Made by a program: the position numbers and the translations under genes. Of a DNA stretch of 64,000 nt, positions 34,376 through 42,198 are shown piece by piece. Source of the DNA: Gaiellasilicea sp963763755 (lineage in GTDB: Bacteria; Actinomycetota; Thermoleophilia; Gaiellales; Gaiellaceae); assembly GCA_963763755.1 (NCBI GenBank), contig CAVXQE010000001.1, positions 62,001 to 126,000 on the forward strand. The letters run 5' to 3'. The notes under the pieces were generated by a model. It was not told the origin of the DNA, searched no databases, and saw only the letters and a list, made by a program, of their open reading frames with translations. The stretch's first letter is position 1. Each line of letters begins with the position of its first letter.

Positions 34376-34720
34376 ATGCGTCGCAAGTCGTCCGATGCCC
34401 GCTGTGCCGAGCGGTTGCTCCGCGGGGTCGACGACGCGGGACGCGACGAGAGCGTCGTGATCTGGGTCGAGCGCAAGCAAGGCGGCGTCTGGGCTGTCGG
34501 CCGGGCCGTCAACCCGCAACACCGGCGCAGCGACGAGCCTCATCGGGACGACTATCTGTTCGAGGGATACGAGCTCGTCGACGCGCTCGAGGCGGCGAAC
34601 GGCGCCTTGGAAGACGACGCGCGCGTGCTCGAGGACGACGGTTCCACCGAGAGCGTCAAGCCGTTCACCCGCAAAGAGGTCCTGCCGGTGCTGGAGCGCT
34701 TCTTCTTCGGCCGCCGCTAG
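34376..34720 (+). CDS. Small protein of unknown function
   Basis: 114 residues. A basic start (MRRKSSDARCAERLLRGVDD) is followed by VVIWVERKQGGVWAVGRAV and DDYLFEGYELVDALEAANGALEDDARV, a mix of strands and acidic helices, ending KPFTRKEVLPVLERFFFGRR. No domain is recognised. The upstream 24 bases must hold promoters for two divergent genes; neither has a Shine-Dalgarno sequence. Ends in a four-base overlap (CTAG) with the convergent DtxR-like gene. Confidence 0.65.
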   Translation: MRRKSSDARCAERLLRGVDDAGRDESVVIWVERKQGGVWAVGRAVNPQHRRSDEPHRDDYLFEGYELVDALEAANGALEDDARVLEDDGSTESVKPFTRKEVLPVLERFFFGRR

Positions 34721-35157
34721 GCCGGCTCTTTCGGCCATTCGAGCTTCGCGTTCGGGATTGCTTCGCCGTGCGGGTCGTGCGTCGGAAAGCCGAGCGCCTT
34801 GTCGATGCGCGCTTCGAGCTCCTCGGAGAGTGCGTGCTCGAGCCGGTCCGCCTCCTGGTGGACGTCGTCGACGGCGATCCCCAGCGTCTCGGCGAGGTAG
34901 AGCTCGAGTAGCCGGTGGTGCCGGATCACCTCCAGCGCCACCTGCGCGCCGGCATGCGTGAGCGTGACGCCGCGGTACGGCGTGTGCTCCGCGAGCCCGA
35001 GAGCCGCGAGCTTCTTGACCATCGCGCTCGCCGATGCAGGGGAGACCTGCTGGCGGCGCGCCAGGCTGGAGGTCGAGACGCGCTCGCTCTCGGTCCCGAG
35101 CTTGTAGATCTCCTTCAGGTAGTCCTGGATCGCGTCGCTGAGGTCGACCTTGGTCAC
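34717..35157 (-). CDS. DtxR/MntR-family metal-dependent regulator
   Basis: 146 residues. The winged helix DAIQDYLKEIYKLGTESERVSTSSLARRQQVSPASASAMVKKLAALGL and the metal-binding dimerisation domain (HHRLLELYLAETLGIAVDDVHQEADRLEHALSEELEARIDKALG) are those of DtxR/MntR, including the conserved H-H, E and H ligands. The C-terminal SH3-like FeoA domain is absent, as in MntR. It should repress iron or manganese uptake genes when metal is plentiful. No such intact transporter is beside it; the broken Nramp gene is 4.5 kb away. Start GTG 35157. Confidence 0.9.
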   Translation of the reverse strand: MTKVDLSDAIQDYLKEIYKLGTESERVSTSSLARRQQVSPASASAMVKKLAALGLAEHTPYRGVTLTHAGAQVALEVIRHHRLLELYLAETLGIAVDDVHQEADRLEHALSEELEARIDKALGFPTHDPHGEAIPNAKLEWPKEPA

Positions 35158-35204
35158 GCGTGCAGTGTAGGAGGCGGGGCGCAGCACGGTGCTAGCCTCG
35201 CGGG

Positions 35205-36029
35205 ATGCTGATCAAGCTCGGTCACAGCCCAGATCCTGACGACGCCTTCATGTTCTGGGCGATTGCGGCCGGTGCGGTCGATACGCGCGGGTTCAGCTTC
35301 GAGCAGGTGCTGCAGGACATCCAGTCGTTGAACGAGTGGGCGCTCGAGGGTCGGCTCGAGGTGACTGCGATCTCGCTCCACGCGTACCCGTTCGTCCAGG
35401 ACCGGTACGCGCTGCTGCCGCACGGCGCGAGCATCGGCTCCGGCTACGGCCCGATCCTCGTGGCGCGCGAGCCGCTCGCCTTCGAGCAGTTGGGGTCGGC
35501 CGAGATCGCGATCCCGGGCCGAATGACGACGGCGTTTCTGACTCTCCGGCTGGCGCTCGGTGAGTTCCCGCATCGCGAGGTCCCGTTCGACCACATTCTG
35601 GACGAGGTCTCTTCGGGTCGAGCGGACGTGGGTCTGGTGATCCACGAGGGCCAGCTCACGTACGAGGAGGCGGGCCTGCACAAGGTGCTCGACCTGGGCG
35701 AGTGGTGGCTGCTGGAGACCGGCCTGCCGCTGCCGCTCGGCGTCAACGTCGCCCGCCGCGACCTCGGCGAGCGCCTGCCCGACCTCTCGGCGGTGCTGCT
35801 GGACTCGATCCAGGCCGGGCTCGCGAACCGCCGTGAGGCGATGCGCTACGCGATGCGGTTCGGCCGCGGCATCGACGTGACGACGGCGGATCGCTTCGTT
35901 CAGATGTACGTCAACGAGCTGACCTGCGACTACGGCGAGGAGGGTCGCAGGGCCGTCGCGGAGCTGCTCAGCCGCGGCGATGCGATCGGAGCGTTCCCGG
36001 AGCCGGTTCGCCTCGACTACGTCTCCTAG
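35205..36029 (+). CDS. MqnA/MqnD-family protein (possible dihydroxynaphthoate synthase)
   Basis: 274 residues. KLGHSPDPDDAFMFWAIAAG matches the start of MqnD (S-P-C-P-N-D-T-F in the classic enzyme) and of the periplasmic-binding-like fold; EVTAISLHAYPFVQDRYALLPHGASIGSGYGPILVA and ADVGLVIHEGQLTYEEAGL, with the catalytic-type histidine, fit the family. MqnD makes 1,4-dihydroxy-6-naphthoate in the futalosine route to menaquinone. The SPDPDD variation and absence of other mqn genes in the window leave open that it is a paralogue with another substrate. Start ATG 35205. Confidence 0.75.
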   Translation: MLIKLGHSPDPDDAFMFWAIAAGAVDTRGFSFEQVLQDIQSLNEWALEGRLEVTAISLHAYPFVQDRYALLPHGASIGSGYGPILVAREPLAFEQLGSAEIAIPGRMTTAFLTLRLALGEFPHREVPFDHILDEVSSGRADVGLVIHEGQLTYEEAGLHKVLDLGEWWLLETGLPLPLGVNVARRDLGERLPDLSAVLLDSIQAGLANRREAMRYAMRFGRGIDVTTADRFVQMYVNELTCDYGEEGRRAVAELLSRGDAIGAFPEPVRLDYVS

Positions 36030-36033
36030 TCAG

Positions 36034-36207
36034 ATGTCGCTCGAGATGCGAGAGAGCTGCGAACGGTGCGAGGCGCCGGTGCCGCTCGAGGCAGAGGCCT
36101 TCATCTGCAGCTACGAGTGCACGTTCTGTCCTTCCTGCACGGCAGCGCTCGACGGCGTCTGCCCGAACTGCAGCGGCGAGCTGGTTCGGCGTCCGCGACG
36201 CCGTTAA
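36034..36207 (+). CDS. DUF1272 zinc-binding protein
   Basis: 57 residues: EMRESCERCEAPVPLEAEAF followed by ICSYECTFCPSCTAALDGVCPNCSGELVRRP. Four CxxC-type pairs match DUF1272, a small cysteine-rich zinc-binding family of unknown function. The ATG at 36034 lies five bases after the stop of the MqnD-like gene, so they are probably cotranscribed. Confidence 0.85.
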   Translation: MSLEMRESCERCEAPVPLEAEAFICSYECTFCPSCTAALDGVCPNCSGELVRRPRRR

Positions 36208-36224
36208 TCGCTAGATTCCCGCCG

Positions 36225-37685
36225 ATGGCTGTCGCGACCGGACGCGAGTACGGGCTCTTCATCAACGGCGAGACCGTCGAGGGATCCGACTCGCGCGAGC
36301 TGACCGAGCCGGCCTCGGGTGCGCCGTTTGCAACCGCCCAGCTCGCGGGCGAGGCCGAGATCGATCACGCCGTCGAGGCCGCGCGCGCAGCGCTCGCCGG
36401 GGACTGGGGCAAGACGCCTGCGAACGAGCGCTCCCGCCTCCTGCACGCACTCGCGGACGCGGTTGCCGCGAATCGGAAGGAGCTCACCGAGCTCGAGTCG
36501 CGGAATGTGGGCAAGGCGATCTCCTCGACGAAGGCCGAGCTGTTCGGTGCGGTCGAGCACTTCCGCTTCTTCGCCTCGGCGATTGCGACGATCGCCGGGC
36601 GCTCCAACCCGATCGGCGGCTCGATCCTCTCCTACACGCTGAAGGAGCCGGTCGGCGTCGCCGGCCAGATCGTCCCGTGGAACTACCCGCTTCTGATGAC
36701 GACGTGGAAGCTCGCGCCCGCGCTGGCAGCCGGGTGCTCCGTCGTCCTCAAGCCCGATCCGCAGACGCCGGCGACGGCGCTCCGGCTTGCGGAGCTCGCC
36801 GCCGAGGTCGGCTTCCCCGCCGGCACGATCAACATCGTCCCCGGCGACGGCCCCACCACCGGCGCGTATCTCGTGCGGCATCCCGGCGTGGACAAGGTCG
36901 CGTTCACCGGCTCCACGAAGACCGGCGGCGAGATCATGCGGCTCTGCTCGGAGCCGATCAAGCGGCTGACGCTGGAGCTCGGGGGCAAGAGCCCGAACAT
37001 CGTGTTCGCCGACGCCGACCTCGACTCGGCGATCCCGAGCGCCGTCTGGTCGATCTACTACTCGGCGGGCCAGAGCTGCGAGGCTCGTTCGCGGGTCCTC
37101 GTCGAGAAGACGCTCTATGACGACTTCGTGATCGCGTTCGCCGAGAAGGCAGGTCAGGTCAAGATGGGCGACCCGCTGGACGCCGAGACGCAGATGGGCT
37201 CGCTGATCTCGGAGGCGCATCGGGAGCGTGTGCACTCGTTCGTCGAGGGCGCGCGTGGTGAGGGAGCCGAGATCGTGCTCGGCGGCGAGCCGGGGGAGCA
37301 CGCGTTCTATCCCGCGACGGTTGTTGCGGGAGTGGACAACGCCATGTCGATCTCGCAGGAAGAGGTCTTCGGCCCGGTGGTCACGATCGTCCCCTTCGAG
37401 GACGAGAAGGATGCGATCAGGATCGCCAATGACGTCAAGTACGGGCTGATGGCCTCGGTCTGGACCGGGGACCCGGCGAAGGGCCATCGCCTTGCCAGCC
37501 GGATCAAGGCCGGCACGGTCGGGATCAACCTGCCCTACACGGCCTTTCCCGGCCTCCCGTTCGGCGGCTACAAGCAGTCCGGCTTTGGACGCGAGCTCGG
37601 TGTCGAGACGCTCGATCTCTATCTGGAGACGAAGAGCGTCACCGTGAACACCGGCGCGCGGCCGATCAACCCCTTCGCGCTGTAG
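36225..37685 (+). CDS. NAD(P)-dependent aldehyde dehydrogenase
   Basis: 486 residues. The betaine-aldehyde-dehydrogenase-like class: VGVAGQIVPWNYPLLMTTWKLAPAL, the NAD motif FTGSTKTGGEIM, the catalytic Glu in LTLELGGKSPN, and the nucleophile region SAGQSCEARSRVLVEK (catalytic Cys in Q-S-C). The C-terminal element EEVFGPVVTIVPFEDE and PFGGYKQSGFGRELG are typical. It oxidises an aldehyde to the acid; candidates are betaine aldehyde, gamma-aminobutyraldehyde or phenylacetaldehyde, the last tempting because the window encodes phenylacetate degradation. The ATG at 36225 is 17 bases after DUF1272. Confidence 0.93.
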   Translation: MAVATGREYGLFINGETVEGSDSRELTEPASGAPFATAQLAGEAEIDHAVEAARAALAGDWGKTPANERSRLLHALADAVAANRKELTELESRNVGKAISSTKAELFGAVEHFRFFASAIATIAGRSNPIGGSILSYTLKEPVGVAGQIVPWNYPLLMTTWKLAPALAAGCSVVLKPDPQTPATALRLAELAAEVGFPAGTINIVPGDGPTTGAYLVRHPGVDKVAFTGSTKTGGEIMRLCSEPIKRLTLELGGKSPNIVFADADLDSAIPSAVWSIYYSAGQSCEARSRVLVEKTLYDDFVIAFAEKAGQVKMGDPLDAETQMGSLISEAHRERVHSFVEGARGEGAEIVLGGEPGEHAFYPATVVAGVDNAMSISQEEVFGPVVTIVPFEDEKDAIRIANDVKYGLMASVWTGDPAKGHRLASRIKAGTVGINLPYTAFPGLPFGGYKQSGFGRELGVETLDLYLETKSVTVNTGARPINPFAL

Positions 37686-37726
37686 AGCGGTTCGCCCGAA
37701 CCGCGCGCTCTCCGTACCGCTGGACC

Positions 37727-38872
37727 GTGCTCGCGACGGGCACGTTCGCCCAGAGCAGCTTCGCCGCGATCGGGGTCGGCCTGCCGGCGATCGCCCCGGC
37801 GATCAGAGACACGTTCGACCTGAGCCTCGCCGAAGTCGGCGCGGTGCTTTCGAGCCACTGGCTCGGCACTCTCGTGACCCTGCTTCCCTGGGGCTTCCTG
37901 ACCGACAAGGTCGGCGAGCGGATCGTGCTCGCTGTGGGACTGGGCACGTGCGGTCTCTTTCTCGTCGTGGCCGGGCAGGCGCAGACGTTCTGGCAGCTCT
38001 ACATTCTGCTGTTCCTCGCCGGCGCGGCCGGGGCGAGCGTGAACTCTGCGACCGGTCGTGCGGTGATGGGCTGGTTCGACGCCTCGCAACGCGGATTTGC
38101 CCTCGGGATCCGGCAGGCGGCGGTTCCGGTGGGCGGACTCATCGGTGCGCTCGTCCTGCCTCACTTCACGGTGCATCACGCGTACGTGTTCCTCGGGTGC
38201 TTCTGCCTTGTCGGGGCGGCGGCCGGAGCGGTCTTCCTCCGGGAGCCGGCCGCCCTTCCGCTCGAGGTCGTCGATGTGGAGTGGTCGATCCGCGATCACC
38301 GGCTGTGGCGTTTGTGCACGGTCAGCGGCCTCTATGTCGTGGCGCAGATGTCCGTCCTCGGGTTCGTCGTCCTCTACCTGCACGACGAGCGCGGCATGGG
38401 GAAGGGCCAGGCCGCCGCCGTGCTCGGCGCGGTTCAGATCGTGGCAATGGCGATGCGAGTCGGTGCCGGCCGCTGGTCGGACACGTTGCGCACGCGCACC
38501 GTGCCGCTCGCCCGGATCGGGATCGCAATGTGCGTGGCTCTTGTCGTGGCGACGGTCTTGTTGAAGGCGCCTCTGGTCCTGCTCGTCCCTGCCTTCGTCG
38601 TCGCCGGCTCGTTGACGATGGCCTGGAACGGCGTCGCGTTCGCCGCCGTGGCCGAGCTCGCGGGCCGGGCCAGAAGTGGGGCTGCGCTCGGGCTTCAGCA
38701 GACAGTGCTTTCACTGGGCGGCGTCGCGACTCCGCTGGCCTTCGCCGCAGTCGTCTCCGCGACCTCATGGAGCCTCGCGTACGGGTTGGCGGCGTTGTTC
38801 CCTCTGGCGGGCTGGCTCGTCCTCCGCTCGTTCCAGGAGACGGTGATGGCAGAGCCGCACAGCCCGCGGTAG
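37727..38872 (+). CDS. MFS transporter, 12-TM
   Basis: 381 residues with 12 hydrophobic segments. The signature GFLTDKVGERIVLAVG is motif A between helices 2 and 3; GLPAIAPAIRDTFDLSLAEVG and ALGIRQAAVPVGGLIG follow the pattern of cyanate/nitrate-like or purine-ureide permeases. GTG start at 37727 gives a short N-terminus; the frame is open for some codons upstream (RFARTARSPYRWT) but without a start codon. It lies between the aldehyde dehydrogenase and the allantoate-amidohydrolase-like gene, so uptake of a ureide or purine is a reasonable guess. Confidence 0.85.
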   Translation: MLATGTFAQSSFAAIGVGLPAIAPAIRDTFDLSLAEVGAVLSSHWLGTLVTLLPWGFLTDKVGERIVLAVGLGTCGLFLVVAGQAQTFWQLYILLFLAGAAGASVNSATGRAVMGWFDASQRGFALGIRQAAVPVGGLIGALVLPHFTVHHAYVFLGCFCLVGAAAGAVFLREPAALPLEVVDVEWSIRDHRLWRLCTVSGLYVVAQMSVLGFVVLYLHDERGMGKGQAAAVLGAVQIVAMAMRVGAGRWSDTLRTRTVPLARIGIAMCVALVVATVLLKAPLVLLVPAFVVAGSLTMAWNGVAFAAVAELAGRARSGAALGLQQTVLSLGGVATPLAFAAVVSATSWSLAYGLAALFPLAGWLVLRSFQETVMAEPHSPR

Positions 38873-38885
38873 TACGTTCCGCGGG

Positions 38886-39879
38886 ATGCGGATCCTCGAG
38901 CGCCTCGAACAGCTGGCCACGATCGGCGACCGGATCGGCTACTCGGCCGAGGAGGACGCGGCGCACGAGCTTGCGACCGGCTGGTTCCACCAGGCCGGGC
39001 TCGAGGTGGAGGTCGACGCTGCCGGCAATCTGATCGGGCGGATTCCGGGCGGTGCCCGCGAGGTCTGGACCGGGTCACATCTCGACACCGTTCCCGGCGC
39101 TGGAAGGTTCGACGGAACGCTCGGCGTCGTCGCCGGCCTCGAGGCAGTCGAGGCGCTCGGGTTGCCGGGTCTCGGCGTCGTCGTCTTCCGCGACGAGGAG
39201 CGAGGTTGCGCGGGGAGCCGCGGCTGCACCGCTCTGCCGGATGCCTACGTCGAGCTGCACATCGAGCAGGGGCCGACCCTCCTGGCCGCAGGCGCACCGC
39301 TCGGCGTGGTCTCCGCGATCGTCGGCTACGTCCGAGGCCGTCGCACCTTTACCGGCACCGCCGGCCACGCCGGCACGACGCCGATGGAGGTCCGCGAGGA
39401 CGCGCTCGTGCAAGCGGCCGAGTTCGTCCTCGACACGCGGGACGCCGCCCGCGGGATCGAGGGTGCGGTCGCGACCGTCGGCCAGGTGACGGTGGAGCCC
39501 GGCGGCACGAATGTCATCCCCGGCCGTGTCGTCCTCAGCGTCGATGCCCGCGCTCCCGATGCGGAACGACTCGACCGCCTCGCCGCTGCACTCGAGATCG
39601 AGGAGCCCGTGCGGACGGAGCCCTCGCCGATGGCCGAGGAGATCCGTGCTGCGCTGCGGGCCGAGGTCGAGGCGCTCGGCCTGCCGGTGCTCGAGCTTCC
39701 GTCCGGCGCCGGCCACGACGCCGGCATTCTGGCGACCGCCGGGGTGCCGTCGGGGATGCTCTTCGTCCGCAGCTTGAACGGAGGGATCAGCCACAACCCG
39801 GACGAGCTCAGCTCGCCGGAGGACATTGCGCTCGCATGTCGACGCGCTGACCGGAGCACTGAGGAGGTTGGTGAGATGA
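38886..39879 (+). CDS. AllC-type M20 amidohydrolase (allantoate/N-carbamoyl amino-acid hydrolase; frameshift at 3' end)
   Basis: 330 residues after correction. The M20 peptidase-like family that removes the carbamoyl group from allantoate or N-carbamoyl-L-amino acids: WTGSHLDTVPGAGRFDGTLGVVAGLE (metal Asp and His), FRDEERGCAGSRG with the catalytic Glu, ELHIEQGPTLLAAG, TGTAGHAGTTPMEVREDA and PSGAGHDAGILATAGVPSGMLF. Uncorrected, the frame runs into the cupin gene and mimics a fusion. An extra base at about 39834-39838 is the likely cause: one frame over, the protein ends VDALTGALRRLVR and stops in TGA overlapping the cupin ATG. It likely serves purine breakdown with the cluster to the right. 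Confidence 0.88.
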
Positions 39880-40223
39880 AGGCCGTTGTCGTCATGCCGG
39901 GAGAGGGTCACCGCGTGGGGAACATCGAGTTTCTCGCGCGCAGCACGGACACACCGCGCTTCAACCTCGCGATCATCACGATCCAGCCAGGCAGCGGCGG
40001 CCCCCCGCCCCACTCGCACAAGGCCGAGGACGACTCCTTCTACATCCTCGAGGGCGAGCTGACCTTCGGCGTCGAAGGGGAGGAGGTCGTTGCCGGCCCA
40101 GGGACGTTCGTGCTCGTGCCGCCGCAGGTCGAGCACACGTTCGCGAATCGCAGCGAGACCGTTGCCCGCTTCGTCAACGTGCACGCTCCGGCCGGGTTCG
40201 ACCTCCGGATGGAAGCGGACTGA
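39876..40223 (+). CDS. Cupin-domain protein
   Basis: 115 residues from the ATG at 39876, which has the ribosome-binding site GGAGG nine bases upstream. The cupin motifs are GGPPPHSHKAEDDSFYILEGELTFG (metal ligands His, His, Glu) and VPPQVEHTFAN (His). A single-domain bicupin-like protein of this size is often an isomerase, dioxygenase or ureidoglycolate-type enzyme; its coupling to the AllC gene suggests a step in ureide catabolism. Not a fusion with AllC; see that entry. Confidence 0.85.
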   Translation: MKAVVVMPGEGHRVGNIEFLARSTDTPRFNLAIITIQPGSGGPPPHSHKAEDDSFYILEGELTFGVEGEEVVAGPGTFVLVPPQVEHTFANRSETVARFVNVHAPAGFDLRMEAD

Positions 40224-40242
40224 GTCAACGGACTGAGTCAAC
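40217..40242. repeat. Tandem 13-bp repeat at the end of the cupin gene
   Basis: GGACTGAGTCAAC occurs twice in a row, 40217-40229 and 40230-40242, covering the stop codon, followed by TGACTAAATAT. A nearby palindrome, CGTCCTCGAGGACG, lies just to the right. It could be the end of a transcription unit or a binding site ahead of the cyclase gene. Confidence 0.5.
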
Positions 40243-40326
40243 TGACTAAATATCGTCCTCGAGGACGACGCAAGATCGTCCGCGCCGCCGATCCGCAGAC
40301 CTAGGACCGCGTCCTATCCTCGAGGA

Positions 40327-41775
40327 ATGTTGAGGTTCGAACAATCTCGTGCGCACGGATCCTGGCGAAACGCCCCCTCCCGGGGGGAGAGCCGCCCATG
40401 GCTGAGAACGGGGTCGGCGGGGGTCGTGATCGCCGGCTTCCTCGCGGTCACCCTGCCGTTGGTCGGGTTCGTCTCGCTGCTGCTTCGCTCGCAGCTCGAC
40501 CCGCAGTTTCACAACCACCAGGCGCATTTCGTCATCTTCGGCGTCGTCGGCGGTGTGGCGTTCGCTCTCGGCTATGCCGCAGGCGAGGCTGCCAACCGGC
40601 GGGGGGACGCCCGCGTCTTGCTCCTGTCGCTGGCCTTCATGGCGACCGGGGGCTTCATGGGCCTTCACGCCTTCGGAACGGCCGGCGTTCTCTTCTCGGA
40701 GAGCCGTGCCGGCTTCCAGATCGCGATCCCGGTCGGGCTGCTCGTGAGCGGCTTCTTCGCGGCGGGCTCGGCGTTCGTCGATGCGCGGCCCGACCTCGGG
40801 CCGCGGTTGATCCGCCAGCGCGGGAAGCTCCGGGGAGCGCTGTTGATCGTCATGGCCACGTGGTTTCTCTGGACGCTCGCGAACCTGCCACCGCTGAGCG
40901 GGCCGAACAGCGAGGCCGCGACGGGACGCGTGCTCGCCGGCATGGCGATCCTCGGGACGATCATCTTTTCGGTGAGCGCCGTTCGGTACTGGTACCTCTT
41001 TCGACACGGCCCCACGTTGCTCTCAGCGGCTGTCATCGCCTGCTTCCTGTTGCTCGCGGAAGCGATGATCGGTGTCGCGATCACGGGGGAGCGCAAGTGG
41101 CACGCGAGTTGGTGGGAGTGGCACGGCCTGATCGTCCTCGCCTATCTGATCATCGGCTTCGCCGTCCGTCGCGAATGGCGTGACGAGCGTTTTCGAGGTC
41201 TCTACCTGCCGACCACGCGCGAGCGGCGCCAGGACATGAGCGTCCTCTTCGGCGACCTCGTGGGTTTCACGACCTTCTCGGAGCGGTCATCGCCCGCCGA
41301 GGTGGCGGCGGTGCTGAATGCGTACTGGGGCGCGGCGGCGCCGCTGCTCACGCGTCAGTTCGGCGGCGAGGTCGAGAAGTTCATCGGCGACGGGATCGTC
41401 GCCACGTTCAACAGCCGCGGCGATCAGCCGGACCACGCGGTTCAGGCTGCGCGCGCGGCTCTCGCCCTGCAGCGCGCAGTGGAGGCTCTCGCGAACGAGC
41501 ATCCCGGCTGGCCGCGCCTGCGGATCGGCGTGAACAGCGGCGACGCGGTGGTTCGCGAGATCGGAGGAGACGGGCATGTCGCGTACACGCTCGTGGGCGA
41601 CACGATCAACACGGGCTCGCGTCTCGAAGGCCTCGCCCCACCCGGAGGAGTGCTGATCGGCGCGAACACCCACGCGGAGCTGCCCGACGGCGCCCTGGTG
41701 GAGGAGAGAATCGGCTTGAGGATGAAGGGGAAGGAAGACCTCGTGAACGCGTACGTGCTGCTCGCGCTTCCCTGA
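40327..41775 (+). CDS. Membrane-bound class III adenylate/guanylate cyclase with 7TM sensor
   Basis: 482 residues. The membrane part (residues 30-280) is homologous to that of the cyclase at 17971-19296, sharing NRRGDARVLLLSLAFMATGGF, LHAFGTAGV and WWEWHGLIV with conserved His residues in helices. The catalytic domain has both metal Asp sites (MSVLFGDLVGFTTFSE and EKFIGDGIVATF), the base-specifying Lys (EVEKFIGD) and TINTGSRLEGLAP. It should be active as a homodimer. ATG 40327 has GAGGA touching it and a long basic leader; a GTG further in frame just before the first helix is the alternative start. It sits inside the purine-catabolic block. Confidence 0.9.
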   Translation: MLRFEQSRAHGSWRNAPSRGESRPWLRTGSAGVVIAGFLAVTLPLVGFVSLLLRSQLDPQFHNHQAHFVIFGVVGGVAFALGYAAGEAANRRGDARVLLLSLAFMATGGFMGLHAFGTAGVLFSESRAGFQIAIPVGLLVSGFFAAGSAFVDARPDLGPRLIRQRGKLRGALLIVMATWFLWTLANLPPLSGPNSEAATGRVLAGMAILGTIIFSVSAVRYWYLFRHGPTLLSAAVIACFLLLAEAMIGVAITGERKWHASWWEWHGLIVLAYLIIGFAVRREWRDERFRGLYLPTTRERRQDMSVLFGDLVGFTTFSERSSPAEVAAVLNAYWGAAAPLLTRQFGGEVEKFIGDGIVATFNSRGDQPDHAVQAARAALALQRAVEALANEHPGWPRLRIGVNSGDAVVREIGGDGHVAYTLVGDTINTGSRLEGLAPPGGVLIGANTHAELPDGALVEERIGLRMKGKEDLVNAYVLLALP

Positions 41776-41781
41776 CGGCCG

Positions 41782-42189
41782 CTACGTCTCCTTGAACGAG
41801 ATCGGCTGGGCGCCCTGCCACAGCGTCAGCCGGCCGAGCTCCCTGAGCTGCGCCTGGCCCTCGACGAGGGTGGCGAAGTGATTCGCCCAGAGGTGCCCGG
41901 CCTTGCTCGCGAAGCTGCAGTAGCCGTACGGGAAGAGAAGCTCGGTCTCGCTCTGGCCACCGGGGTAGAGCGCCAGCTCGCCCGGGTGCGGATAGCTGGT
42001 GGCGTTCTCGGGGCCGATGCCGAGATCGCGGTCTCCCCACGGGATCCAGTTCGACTCGCCGCTCCAGCGGCAGTGGATGATCTGGTCGTCGAGCGGCAGG
42101 ATCGCCTTGAAGGCGGCCACGGTCTTCGGGGCCAGCTCGTCCTCCCAGCGCGCGACGAAGCGCATTCCGGCAGCGGTGATCTCGAGCAC
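41782..42189 (-). CDS. DUF3830 cyclophilin-like protein
   Basis: 135 residues. ITAAGMRFVARWEDELAPKT and VAAFKAILPLDDQIIHCRWSGESNWIPWGD, then NATSYPHPGELALYPGG, match DUF3830, a cyclophilin-like beta-barrel family that often accompanies ureide, hydantoin and similar amide catabolic genes. Function not established; possibly an enzyme or binding protein for a ring-opened purine product. It follows puuD on the same strand, nine bases downstream. Confidence 0.8.
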   Translation of the reverse strand: MLEITAAGMRFVARWEDELAPKTVAAFKAILPLDDQIIHCRWSGESNWIPWGDRDLGIGPENATSYPHPGELALYPGGQSETELLFPYGYCSFASKAGHLWANHFATLVEGQAQLRELGRLTLWQGAQPISFKET

Positions 42190-42198
42190 GGCGGGACC

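Noticed and set aside
38886..40223. A fused AllC-cupin protein of 445 residues
   Set aside because: The open frame is continuous only because of an extra base; one frame over, AllC has a normal C-terminus and stops over the cupin ATG, which has its own ribosome-binding site.
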